From Rhodopirellula sp. SM50 (GTDB lineage: Bacteria > Planctomycetota > Planctomycetia > Pirellulales > Pirellulaceae): a DNA stretch of 64,000 bases. The notes beneath the pieces were generated by a model that ran no database searches, was not told where the DNA came from, and saw only the letters and a program-made list of their open reading frames with translations. Location of the stretch: the NCBI RefSeq assembly GCF_002289565.1, contig NZ_NTFY01000072.1:33222-97221 (forward strand). Reading direction: 5' to 3'. The position numbers were made by a program, and so were the translations under genes. Below are positions 18,728 to 26,979 of the stretch, in pieces; position 1 is the first letter of the stretch; every line of letters begins with the position of its first letter.

Positions 18728-19248
18728 TGTTGCCCTCGTGCTGTGTCGGCATCATCCTGGTAGGCACCGGCAGAATACGTCAGTTCATAGCTGTGTGAAT
18801 AGATTTCGATCAGATTCCCAAACGGGTCTTCACAGTACACCATCCGGTAAGGCTTTTCGCCGGGATAGTATTCGCGGACGGGCATCCGTTGCTTCCCTCC
18901 ATTTTCAACGATCTTCTTCGCCAGCCCCTCCACATCAGGGTCCTGGACGCAAAAGTGAAAGACCCCGGTCTTCCAGTACTCGAAGTTGTTCTCGGGCTTT
19001 TGGGCATTCTCAAACTCGAACAGCTCGATCCCAACCCGGTCGCCGGTGGCCAAGTGAGCGATTCGAAACCGTCCCCACCCCTGCCCAAACACATCGTCAC
19101 ACATCACGCCAATCGCGGAGTCATCGGAGACAATTTCCGTCGGCGGCATGATCACATACCATCCCAATGTTTTGGTGTAGAAGTCGACGGCTTGATCCAG
19201 GTCCGTCACCGAAATGCCGATGTGGGAAAACGTGCGGGGATAGGTCAT
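18724..19248 (-). CDS. VOC-superfamily (glyoxalase/dioxygenase-like) protein
   Basis: 174 aa. The N-terminus FSHIGISVTDLDQAVDFYTKTLGW is a typical first beta-alpha-beta unit of the vicinal-oxygen-chelate fold, with a likely metal-ligand His. GVFHFCVQDPDVEGL and VYCEDPFGNLIEIYSHS form the second unit, with another His and the ligand Glu. Members are glyoxalases, ring-cleaving dioxygenases or antibiotic-resistance proteins, and sequence alone does not choose. A ring-compound hydratase gene lies upstream on the same strand (19616-20407), which weakly suggests aromatic or diketone metabolism. Confidence 0.82.
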   Translation of the reverse strand: MTYPRTFSHIGISVTDLDQAVDFYTKTLGWYVIMPPTEIVSDDSAIGVMCDDVFGQGWGRFRIAHLATGDRVGIELFEFENAQKPENNFEYWKTGVFHFCVQDPDVEGLAKKIVENGGKQRMPVREYYPGEKPYRMVYCEDPFGNLIEIYSHSYELTYSAGAYQDDADTARGQQ

Positions 19249-19615
19249 GACAGGCTTTCAAACGAGGGCCGGGTTGGTGAAGCGGTCGTTGGTCTTCAGA
19301 TGCAACGGCACGCACTGTCCATTAGAACGGATCACGTCACAGTGATACCCTACTGCCAATCACTTTTGTGGCTGAATCAGGCTTTCGTCAATCAGAGTGA
19401 CGAGTAGCGTAAGCTGCGAGAGTTGGATCTCAGTCCCCGTGGCGACGATGCGGTCATCGCTTGAAGGTTTGGTCTCTGATCGACGGCAATTCTGGCGCAG
19501 GTCCAGACGCATAGCCGTCCCAACAGCTCGGATCGGTGTCGGGGTGGCGACGTGACGCGTTGATTTCAGGTTCCCCCGGATTCGCCGTTTCAGTTCACGC
19601 AATTGTTCGGCGTTT
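19249..19615. other. Gap without a convincing gene
   Basis: 367 bases between the hydratase and VOC genes. A 96-codon frame runs through most of it on the minus strand (19360-19650), overlapping the hydratase end by 35 bases, but it has no family resemblance and odd composition. Nothing else was recognised. Confidence 0.4.
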
Positions 19616-20407
19616 CTAATCGTCAACGCGCACCCTCGCGGTCTTGCCAAACTCGTTGCATTGTACTTCGATGATGTCCCCGACCGCCACGCGCCAAAGT
19701 GGTAATGGAGAGCCGGTCAGGACGACTTGGCCGCGACGCAAACGGCGGCCGTATTTCTCCAGATGTTCTGCTAGGCTGACGACGCTAGCGATCGGGCCGC
19801 CCTCAAGCTCACTTCCCGCAGCCTCTCCGAGAAGCTCTCCGTTACAGAAGACTCGAACGTTCGCAGACGATAGAGCTTCCGCGTTCTCGAGCGCCGTCTC
19901 CTCGACGGGAAGCACTACACCAGCGTGAATCGCATTGTTGGCAATCAATTCGGCCGCACGTTGACCGGGTGATCCACGGAAAACATAGTTGTGAAGCTCG
20001 ATAACGACGAAGCCTGCCGCGAGGACTTCGGCATTTCGCCGTAACCAACGCGCAGACGGCACGTCATCCGCCAGCCGTACTGCGAACTCACCTTCGATCG
20101 CTAATCCATCAAACCTCGTCGCGTGGATCGTGCCACCAGAGGCGTGCAGCTCAGACTGCCAAACGTGACCAAAAACCGGACGGTCAAGACCGAGCTGGTT
20201 TTGCATGGTGCGACTGATGCAGCCGATCTTGTAGCCAGCCACCCGTTCACCGCGCTGTTCGCGGAGCAACGCTACCTGAAACTGCAGTGCGTATGCCTGT
20301 TCAACAGACAGGCAACTCTCCTGTTTCGCGAAGGAAGTGCCGGGGCGTCGCCGGTCGAAGTCTTTCAGTTGCTCGGCTGCAAGGTGATCTACATTCATAC
20401 CAACCAT
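19616..20407 (-). CDS. 2-keto-4-pentenoate hydratase family (MhpD-like)
   Basis: 263 aa from TTG/ATG near 20407; ATG 20395 (MNVDHLAAEQ) is an alternative start. Family members hydrate 2-hydroxy-penta-2,4-dienoate in catechol meta-cleavage, or act as related decarboxylases. Recognisable pieces are GYKIGCISRTMQNQLGL, IEGEFAVRLADDVP (metal-binding Glu residues expected here), and VVLTGSPLPLWRVAVGD near the C-terminus (family: V-x-x-G-x-x). Conserved length for the family. It may work with the VOC protein downstream, but a 367-bp gap separates them. Confidence 0.85.
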   Translation of the reverse strand: MVGMNVDHLAAEQLKDFDRRRPGTSFAKQESCLSVEQAYALQFQVALLREQRGERVAGYKIGCISRTMQNQLGLDRPVFGHVWQSELHASGGTIHATRFDGLAIEGEFAVRLADDVPSARWLRRNAEVLAAGFVVIELHNYVFRGSPGQRAAELIANNAIHAGVVLPVEETALENAEALSSANVRVFCNGELLGEAAGSELEGGPIASVVSLAEHLEKYGRRLRRGQVVLTGSPLPLWRVAVGDIIEVQCNEFGKTARVRVDD

Positions 20408-20984
20408 TCATTCTAGTCGGCGATAAGTTGTCACCGAATTATCCGGTTTTCCGTCGGAACTGCAACCAACCAGGGTTGATCTGCCCCCTCCATGGGCGCT
20501 GGTGTCTACACAAGTCGCAAGACTTGAAGTCACCCTCCCTGCCGGGAAGGGTGGCTTTGGTTGTGTCGACACCAATGCCTGGCAGATGGGGGACACACGA
20601 AAACGGCCTTCCCGCAACGCCTGGTGAGAATCGACTTGCAATTCACCCCGCCGCTTTGCTAACGTCGCTGCGAGTGTCTCGGGTTGACCCCCGGAAAGTT
20701 CACGAATGGACTCAACTGACGCGGAGCGGCGAGCCGAAACCTATTACTGTTTCCGCTGCTCGCGCTTAGCAAAAGTCTCTTCAAAGCTGTACGGATTGCA
20801 TCCTGGGACACGGATCGCGGCGCTGACGGTCGATGCGGAAATGACTGAAGGGTCGGTGGGGGTTCCCCCATCGGTTCGGTCCGGCCTACGTCGCCTAAAT
20901 CCCCTCATTGCTATCAACCGGTCTGTTTCAGCAGTCGTTTGCCGGCGGTGGGGTAGTCCATTTTGTCTCCGGAGCATCGCTCAA
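20408..20984. other. Intergenic region before the FlgM-like gene
   Basis: About 580 bases holding the MITE-like element at 20497-20577. Short open frames on both strands give low-complexity, arginine-rich translations with no recognisable domain. The promoter of the FlgM-like gene must lie here, but I see no convincing -35/-10 or sigma-28/sigma-54 box. Confidence 0.4.
20497..20577. mobile_element. MITE-like remnant related to the IS4-family element
   Basis: About 81 bases. The left end CGCTGGTGTCTACACAAG differs from the IS end in three positions. The right end TTGTGTCGACACCAATG is likewise close to the IS right end. The interior is a CACCCTCCCTGCCGGGAAGG hairpin, not transposase. No matching target duplication was seen. 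It could be a non-autonomous derivative or a chance resemblance extended by palindromic flanks. Confidence 0.5.
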
Positions 20985-21305
20985 ATGCAGATTTACGGTC
21001 CCTATCGGGTTTCCACCACGCAATCCGCTTCCAACGTCCAATCCACTTCGCAAGTCGATCGCGGCTCCGCTGCGTCCAAGGTCGATCAAGCGTCATCGCC
21101 GGCGTCGGCCGGCCCGGTCGACCAGCTCGACCTCAGCCAAGCGGCGACCTCGGCCAATCGCATCGAAGGCAACGCCGCGGTCGCCGGTGAGGGCATTCGA
21201 TTTGAACGGGTCGCCGAGCTGCGGCGGCAAATCGCCGACGGATCCTACGACTCGCCCGAACGGATGGACGCCGCCCTGGATCGGTTCTTGGACCTGCTGG
21301 GTTAA
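20985..21305 (+). CDS. FlgM-like anti-sigma-28 factor
   Basis: 106 aa. FlgM proteins bind and hold back the flagellar sigma factor FliA. The N-terminal 60 residues are low-complexity and presumably disordered (MQIYGPYRVSTTQSASNVQS). The C-terminal part, RVAELRRQIADGSYDSPERM then ALDRFLDLL, matches the helical sigma-binding end of FlgM-family proteins (RxxxLRxxIxxGxY). ATG 20985 has GGAG at 20971, and the start sits directly before the conserved N-terminus. No flagellar gene is nearby. Confidence 0.72.
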   Translation: MQIYGPYRVSTTQSASNVQSTSQVDRGSAASKVDQASSPASAGPVDQLDLSQAATSANRIEGNAAVAGEGIRFERVAELRRQIADGSYDSPERMDAALDRFLDLLG

Positions 21306-21601
21306 CGGCCTGTCGGTTTAGTCGATCTTTCGAATTCGCCCCGATCACGTCAGTCTGATCACGTCAGCCCGACGCGTCAGCGAGGGGCGCCGCGCGGCCC
21401 TGGCGAACGCATATGGGCTTCGATCGACCGGCCCGCTCCCCCGGGCAGCCCCGCCCCCCGTGGAGCCAGGAACGCCCCGGCGAAGACAGCGATTGACCGG
21501 TCGTGTAGACTTCTAGATGACCGGACTCGTCGACACAGCGTTTCGAGAGGGTGCTCGCCCCGCGCTGACGGGCTGATTCTCCGTTCCCTCTGACACGCAC
21601 C

Positions 21602-22150
21602 ATGGCTGAACTGTCGGACTCAACCTCCGAAACGGCGAACTCGAATTCCGAAACGGTTGCGACGAAGGTCGAGCCGTTGGAGGTTTCGCTCTCGCCTCAA
21701 GAACGGTTTAGCGAGTACCTGCAGTCGCGCGGGCTGCGGCAAACCAGCCAGCGCAAATTCTTGATCGACCAGGTGTTCAGCCAGCACGAGCATTTTGACG
21801 CCGAAGAGTTGATCGAACGGCTGCCACGGCGGGGGGAAGCGAACTACGTCAGCACCGCGACCGTCTATCGCACCCTGCGTGAATGCGTCGACGCCGGTCT
21901 GCTCAATAGTTTTCAACTCGACGGCCGCACCGTCTACGACCACGATTACGGCTACCCCCAGCACGACCACCTGTACTGCACGCGGTGCCGAAAATTACTG
22001 GAATTTCAAAGCGACGAACTGGTCGAGATCCGTGACCAAATGGCCGCCTTGCACGGCTTTCGTGTCGAATCCCACCGGATGATCATCAGCGGCGTCTGCC
22101 GAGAGTGCTCGCGGCGGCGGCGAAAGAAACGCAAGCAGGACTTGGTGTAG
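21602..22150 (+). CDS. fur: Fur-family metal-responsive repressor
   Basis: 182 aa. A winged-helix domain at about 35-115 (RQTSQRKFLIDQVF, STATVYRTLRECVDAGLL) is followed by the dimer and metal-binding domain. HDHLYCTRC gives the conserved His-x-His and CxxC, and GVCRECSRR gives the second CxxC, so structural zinc is likely. The 32-residue Ser/Thr-rich N-terminal extension is longer than in E. coli Fur. Whether it senses iron, zinc or peroxide cannot be decided here. It stands alone downstream of the FlgM-like gene. Confidence 0.9.
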   Translation: MAELSDSTSETANSNSETVATKVEPLEVSLSPQERFSEYLQSRGLRQTSQRKFLIDQVFSQHEHFDAEELIERLPRRGEANYVSTATVYRTLRECVDAGLLNSFQLDGRTVYDHDYGYPQHDHLYCTRCRKLLEFQSDELVEIRDQMAALHGFRVESHRMIISGVCRECSRRRRKKRKQDLV

Positions 22151-22157
22151 CGGGACC

Positions 22158-22592
22158 CTAGGGTGCGATCTGTTTCAGGATCGCCGCAAACACCGCCTCG
22201 TTTTTGTCAAAATCACGACTCTCGGCCTGCATCTGAACCATCAGCACGTCTTCGCCGGCGGGGTCCCCGTCCGGCCGCAGGATCACGATCCGGCTGACGA
22301 TCAACAGATCCAGGTAATAGAACCGCAGGTCCGTCACCGGCGTGTCGGCCGGCAGCACGTCCAAGCTGACGTCCTCGCGCTCCAGGTCCTCGTAATCGGC
22401 CGCGATCGCATCGACGATCTGCTCGATCAATCCCGGGACCTCGTCAGCCTTGGTCCGTTCGATCGAAAAAAATCCCCCCCCAGGAATATCCAACGTCGCC
22501 CCCTGATCCCCTTCCTCTTCGGCACGGTCGGCGACAGTCCAGTTGTCGGGATAGAGAAAACGGAGTCCGAAAGAGTCAAATTGAGCAGGCAT
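22158..22592 (-). CDS. Uncharacterised small protein (DcrB/PsbP-like region)
   Basis: 144 aa. No signal peptide. The opening MPAQFDSFGLRFLYPDNWTV resembles the start of PsbP/DcrB-type folds, which is only a weak suggestion. The rest alternates beta-like and acidic segments (IPGGGFFSIERTKADEVPGL, DVLMVQMQAESRDFDKNE). ATG 22592 preferred over TTG 22631, which adds 13 residues. Convergent with fur, with seven bases between them. Confidence 0.65.
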   Translation of the reverse strand: MPAQFDSFGLRFLYPDNWTVADRAEEEGDQGATLDIPGGGFFSIERTKADEVPGLIEQIVDAIAADYEDLEREDVSLDVLPADTPVTDLRFYYLDLLIVSRIVILRPDGDPAGEDVLMVQMQAESRDFDKNEAVFAAILKQIAP

Positions 22593-22840
22593 CAAATTGG
22601 CGGGCAAATCAGGGGGCTGTAAAAGGCGCAATTGCAGTGCAACGCATTTCGCTGGTATTTCTTGTTTCTGTCAATGCGTCGAAGTGCCAAAAATTCGGGC
22701 CACCATCACGGCCACCCTCGGCGTCGACCTTTTCCACCCAGCCTCGTCCGGTGACCAGCGTGCGTTCGAACAACCGCCCCAACCCGACCCTCGTGGCACC
22801 GGCGCGCAACACCGGCACCCGGTGGCGGGTGCTGGTCGGG

Positions 22841-22972
22841 CAACGCTGTGAAGCATTTTTTAGCGGTAGGGCGCGAGCCCTCCGGTATGTGGGCAAAGAT
22901 GCGGAACCGGAGGGCTCGCGCCCCGCCGCTAACGCCTTAAGAAACACAGGGAAAAAATGCTTCACAGCGTTG
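22841..22972. repeat. 132-bp two-layer palindrome at the start of the TPR gene
   Basis: Outer arms of 21 bases are perfect inverted repeats: CAACGCTGTGAAGCATTTTT plus one base at 22841-22861, mirrored at 22952-22972. The inner arms (22862-22886 and 22906-22930) belong to the AGCGGTAGGGCGCGAGCCCT family, also seen at 42332 and 50300-50355. The right outer arm contains the probable start codon of the TPR gene. Confidence 0.88.
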
Positions 22973-23869
22973 CTGGTCGGAGTGGCGTTGCTGTCTCTGC
23001 TGTGTTGCAGCGTAGGCTGCCGTGCGATTCATGGGATTGGCGAAAGCCGTCAATCGATCGCCGCGCGAAAGTTATCGCGTCAGGGGCTGCAGAAAATGCG
23101 AGTGGGCAAGTGGACCGACGCCGAACAATTATTTGGCGAAGCCCTGGCCCTGTCCGATAAAGATGACCGGGCTCATCGCGGACTGGCGGAAACCTATTGG
23201 AATCGGGGGCAACGGGTTTCCGCGATCGAGCATATGGAAAAGGCGGTCGCGTTGAGCGCCGGTGATCCACGTTTGGTCGGCCGGCTCGGTGAAATGTACC
23301 TGCAAGAAGGGCAGCTCGAAAAAGCGGTGACGCAAAGTGAAATCGCGCTCGCGTCGGAACGCAACTCGGCCGAAATTTGGACCCTGCGGGGCGATTGTCT
23401 GCGACAGAAAGGGAACCAAGAGGAGGCGTTGGCGGCCTACCATCGCGCGCTCGCCCTGCAGCCGGATTACGTCGAGGCCAAGCTGCATGTCGCCGAGCTG
23501 TACCTGAACAGCAATCAGTACGATCGCATCCTGGCAACACTCGACCAGCTCGACCCGGTCGGTGACGAATCCGCCGCCCCCACTCGCGTGCACATGCTGC
23601 GTGGGATCGCGATGCGGAACCTCAATCGCCCCGAATTGGCGGCAAAACACTTTGCCAAGGCCGCCGAAAGTGACCCGCTGCGCGCCGAGCCGCATCTGCA
23701 ACTCGCCGCGATTGAACTCGAAAAGGGGCGTCCCGACTTGGCCAGCCGATCCGTCGCCCGCGCCCTCCAACTCGATCGCCAACTGGTCGAATCGAGTGGC
23801 TGGAAGACCTACCTGTTGTCACCGGAGCAATTGGCGGCGCAGCAAGCCGACGAAGAGACACGTCGCTGA
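22970..23869 (+). CDS. TPR-repeat protein, probable lipoprotein
   Basis: About 299 aa. A hydrophobic leader LLVGVALLSLLCCSVGC ends in a cysteine, so a lipoprotein is possible, although the lipobox is not ideal. The rest consists of tandem tetratricopeptide repeats of 34 residues (for example AEIWTLRGDCLRQKGNQEEA), suggesting a protein-protein interaction scaffold at the cell envelope. The frame is open back to 22637, but that portion reads through a palindromic repeat; I chose TTG 22970, with GTG 22982 also possible. The nearest ATG, at 22957, is out of frame. No specific partner is visible. Confidence 0.65.
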   Translation: MLVGVALLSLLCCSVGCRAIHGIGESRQSIAARKLSRQGLQKMRVGKWTDAEQLFGEALALSDKDDRAHRGLAETYWNRGQRVSAIEHMEKAVALSAGDPRLVGRLGEMYLQEGQLEKAVTQSEIALASERNSAEIWTLRGDCLRQKGNQEEALAAYHRALALQPDYVEAKLHVAELYLNSNQYDRILATLDQLDPVGDESAAPTRVHMLRGIAMRNLNRPELAAKHFAKAAESDPLRAEPHLQLAAIELEKGRPDLASRSVARALQLDRQLVESSGWKTYLLSPEQLAAQQADEETRR

Positions 23870-24354
23870 GGCGCCCGCCTCGACCGCCCGGGGTCTGTCC
23901 CCGGTCGGAGGTCCTGCAGCTCTTAAAGTCACCCTCCTGGCAGGAGGGTCGAGCGAAGCGAGGGGAGGTCGAACGGTCAATCGCGGTGTTTACTTCGCCG
24001 GCCAGGGTTGGCCCGGGGTCTATCCCCGGTTGATGCGGGGTCTGTCCCCGGTTGGCGTGTGCGGCGCGATGGAGGCGGTTTGTCGATTGTGACGGTTGTC
24101 GGGCGTTCCCTGCTGCCGGTGTGCCCGTAATCGGAACCTAACGCGCAGGAACGGGTTTTCCCCTGGTTGGAGGGGACGTTTTTTGGGCTCTTTGGACGCG
24201 TCTTCCCCGCCCATGACCTACGGTTGAGTGACAAACTGCGCGGGACGGGGTGAATTCGGCCACACGGCAACGTCGCCGATTCCGTCCTTACGGACACTCA
24301 ACGGAAGCCGAGCCACCAATCCTTCCAAAGTCCTTTTCTTAACGAGAGCTCTTC
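23870..24354. repeat. Repeat-rich intergenic region
   Basis: Contains three copies of GGGGTCTGTCCCCGGT or a one-base variant (about 23890, 24014, 24038), each a short palindrome, and a CACCCTCCTGGCAGGAGGG copy at 23931-23967. No gene-like frame. The last 150 bases before the small gene at 24355 show no structure I recognise. Confidence 0.7.
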
Positions 24355-24678
24355 ATGTCGCTATACAACGCTGCCAACGCAACGCCATCGAGTGATTTCG
24401 CTGCTTCACCCATCGCCCCGGGCGTGACAGGGCAGGGCAGCGGTCGCGACCGATCACAAGGCAACGAGTCCGGTGGGTTCGTCGATCGACGTCGCGAAGG
24501 CGGGTCACAGGCGGGATCCGAGCGACGCCAATTCGGCAGCTCACACGACGGCCTTTCCGACGCCGGACGCGAATTGGCACTGGCAATCGACCAGTACAAA
24601 CTGGAGCACCATCGCCGCTACATCACCTGTGACGAAATGTTGCTGGTGATCACCAATCTCGGTTACGCCAAGTCGTAG
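24355..24678 (+). CDS. Small conserved hypothetical protein
   Basis: 107 aa. The N-terminal 65 residues are Gly/Ser/Arg rich and low-complexity. The C-terminal 40, ELALAIDQYKLEHHRRYITC followed by a short acidic and hydrophobic stretch ending LGYAKS, look like a structured motif that I believe recurs in planctomycete proteins of unknown function. Function unknown. The start ATG 24355 follows GAGAGCTCTTC. No signal or membrane segment. Confidence 0.6.
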   Translation: MSLYNAANATPSSDFAASPIAPGVTGQGSGRDRSQGNESGGFVDRRREGGSQAGSERRQFGSSHDGLSDAGRELALAIDQYKLEHHRRYITCDEMLLVITNLGYAKS

Positions 24679-24745
24679 CGGCTGGTGTCGCGATTGCAGA
24701 CAAGGGGTGATTCGAAACGGCGAGCAAGATGCTTAGCCCCGTGTG

Positions 24746-25690
24746 CTACTTGTTCATCGGCTGCAAGAGCTGACGCCGGGTGACGACGGAGCGGACCTCA
24801 TCGTGATCATCGCACAACAGCGCGACCTCGCTGGCTTCGTCATACAACTTCAGTAACGTCGTCAGGTGACGTTCGGCGAGATTGACTCGGATCACCGGTC
24901 GGATTTCCACCTGCGCTTTGCCGGTCGCCAGTTCGGAGTATCGGAGGTAGCCGACGATTCTCTTTTTCTGTTGGACCAGTACGATGGCGTGGTTCTGCCG
25001 TCGGGCCGCTGCCGTGGTGGCGATCTTGTCGATCGGCAACTCGACCGTGGCCAATCGATCCAGCGGGACGGCAAACGAGACGGCCAGTTCGTTCCCCACG
25101 TCGAACAACTTGCCGGCAAGCGAACGCTGGCCTGAGTGCAGGATGCCCGCTTCTTCTCCGGCGCGGAACAATTGCGTCAGCTCGCCGCGTGCCATCGCGA
25201 CGGAGATCCGAAACGGCGCCTGTCCGGTCAACGCGCCCAGGGCGGCCGCGAGCACGCCCAAGAAGATCGAGACCGGCAGGAACAGCACGGTCGCCAACAG
25301 CAACACCGGCCGGATCAGTGTCAGCAGCCGGTACGGAGCTTGAAAGAACCAGTGCTTGGGCAACAGTTCGCCGAACACAAAAACCAAGGGCGTCATCAGG
25401 ATCGGCCCGATCAGTTCGGCCGCGGACGAGTCACCGAAGAGTGCGATGACGGCCAGAACGATGGCAAAACTGGTCAGAAAATTCGCCAAGTTGTTTCCGA
25501 CCAGCGCCGTGGCGACGAACAACACGGGTCGATTCAAAACCCAAATCAGCGCGCGGGCGCTGCGGGACCCGTCCAAGCCGTCGAGCACCAAGCGTGTGCG
25601 GGAGACGCGATACATTCCCGTTTCGCTGCCGCTGAAAAACGCGCTCAACACGAGACCGAACAAGAACAGCACGATGGCGAAAAAGATCAT
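24746..25690 (-). CDS. CNNM/CorC-family membrane protein (second of pair)
   Basis: 314 aa. N-terminal DUF21/CNNM membrane domain (LFLFGLVLSAFFSGSETGMYR, with the FSGSE motif) with about four helices, then a region comparable to the CBS pair. The usual C-terminal CorC_HlyC domain is missing or very short, unlike its upstream neighbour. The family is linked to magnesium and cobalt efflux or regulation. It overlaps the preceding gene by four bases (ATGA at 25687-25690), so the two are translated together and may form a heteromer. Confidence 0.82.
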   Translation of the reverse strand: MIFFAIVLFLFGLVLSAFFSGSETGMYRVSRTRLVLDGLDGSRSARALIWVLNRPVLFVATALVGNNLANFLTSFAIVLAVIALFGDSSAAELIGPILMTPLVFVFGELLPKHWFFQAPYRLLTLIRPVLLLATVLFLPVSIFLGVLAAALGALTGQAPFRISVAMARGELTQLFRAGEEAGILHSGQRSLAGKLFDVGNELAVSFAVPLDRLATVELPIDKIATTAAARRQNHAIVLVQQKKRIVGYLRYSELATGKAQVEIRPVIRVNLAERHLTTLLKLYDEASEVALLCDDHDEVRSVVTRRQLLQPMNK

Positions 25691-26979
25691 CGGAAATCCC
25701 GCTCCTCGTGTGACTGGGATGCATCGGATTCCGATTGCCGCCGGACTTCAATTCGCAACGCCCCCTCCAGCTCTTCGACGACCGTCAGCAGATAGTCTTC
25801 CAGCCTGGCTTGATCGCCCAATCGCGGCAAACGTTCATTGTGCCGTTGGATGAACCCGGCAACCGTGGCTACTGATTCGTCGGGGACGGTGACGGCCAAT
25901 TGTTTGGCCAATTGACGCAGCGAGATGCCGCCGGCGACGCGATACAAATCAGGCTCCAGCTGCTCAATCGCGGCCGAATCGGTGTCTTCTTCGAACTGGT
26001 CATGTTCGGGTGCGAGCAGGCGGCGAAAGATCCGGTCGATCGAAAGCGCCCCGATTCCATCGCCGTATTCATCGACCACGATCGCCACACTTAAATCGTT
26101 CTCGTTCAAGAGGTCCAAGACACGCGCCACGCGGGCCGACCAGGGGACATAGATCACCGGTTCGACCAGATCTTCGAAATGATCGATCTGACTGGGCCGC
26201 AACATTCTGACGCCGAGCGCACCGACCATCGTCTCGCCCGTTTCGTCGGTGATGATCGCATAGCCGCCCGGCGGCGATCGGGCAAACAGGGCCTCGGCTT
26301 GGATCGGGGATTCGACCAGATGCAAACGACTGCGTGGACGCATCAACTCGCTCGCCCGCATCTCCGCGATGGCGACCAAATTCTGCAGCGCCAAACGCTC
26401 CCGTTCCAACAGCGCGGCATCGTCGGTGCCCAGTTCCACGGCCCGCTCGATGTCCACCAAGTCGATTTCATTCTCGGGCTGAAACGACGGCCACAGCAAT
26501 CGGCCGGCCAACAGGTTGGACGTCTTGATGATCGGCAGCAACGGACTGACCAACCGCACCGCCAAATTCAATACCGGCGCGATCAAAATCGAAGCCTGCA
26601 TCGGAGCCAGCAACGCCAGACTCTTGGGCAGCATCTCACTGAAAAAAATGATCGTCAACAAACTGGCCAACGTGAACACCAACGCCACGCTCGCCCCGGC
26701 ATCGACAGAGGCATCGAGCCGGCTGGCAACGATCGAAGCGATCGCGAAGTAGGTCATGTTGATCAGCAGGTTCCAAAACAGAATGGCCGACAACAGTTTT
26801 TCCGAATCGCTGAGCATCCGATCGGCGATCCGGCCGCCGACGCCACTGCGCCGCAGTTGCCGGCGCTGTCGCAGCGTCAACGAGAACAGGGCCGCTTCGC
26901 TGCCGCTGAACAACGCACTCAGCAGAATCAAAACCGCCATCGGCACCAACCAGCCGACGTACTGCAACAGCTCGCTCAA
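25687..26979 (-). CDS. CNNM/CorC-family membrane protein (first of pair)
   Basis: 430 aa with the full family layout: DUF21 domain (LILLSALFSGSEAALFSL, about 10-190), CBS pair (about 200-330, with ARVLDLLNENDLSVAIVVDEYGDG) and a CorC_HlyC-like end (LEPDLYRVAGGISLRQLA). Homologues are implicated in Mg2+/Co2+ efflux. The start is TTG 26979 immediately after the TGA of the ABC permease gene, with GAGGG 11 bases upstream; the ATG just before is blocked by the stop. Operon: ABC permease, this gene, then the smaller CNNM gene. Confidence 0.86.
   Translation of the reverse strand: MSELLQYVGWLVPMAVLILLSALFSGSEAALFSLTLRQRRQLRRSGVGGRIADRMLSDSEKLLSAILFWNLLINMTYFAIASIVASRLDASVDAGASVALVFTLASLLTIIFFSEMLPKSLALLAPMQASILIAPVLNLAVRLVSPLLPIIKTSNLLAGRLLWPSFQPENEIDLVDIERAVELGTDDAALLERERLALQNLVAIAEMRASELMRPRSRLHLVESPIQAEALFARSPPGGYAIITDETGETMVGALGVRMLRPSQIDHFEDLVEPVIYVPWSARVARVLDLLNENDLSVAIVVDEYGDGIGALSIDRIFRRLLAPEHDQFEEDTDSAAIEQLEPDLYRVAGGISLRQLAKQLAVTVPDESVATVAGFIQRHNERLPRLGDQARLEDYLLTVVEELEGALRIEVRRQSESDASQSHEERDFR

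Noticed and set aside
19360..19650. 96-codon minus-strand frame after the hydratase gene
   Set aside because: Overlaps the hydratase end, no family resemblance, no ribosome-binding site seen.
22637..22969. 5' extension of the TPR gene frame
   Set aside because: Reads through a palindromic repeat and has repeat-like composition; signal-like leader starts later.
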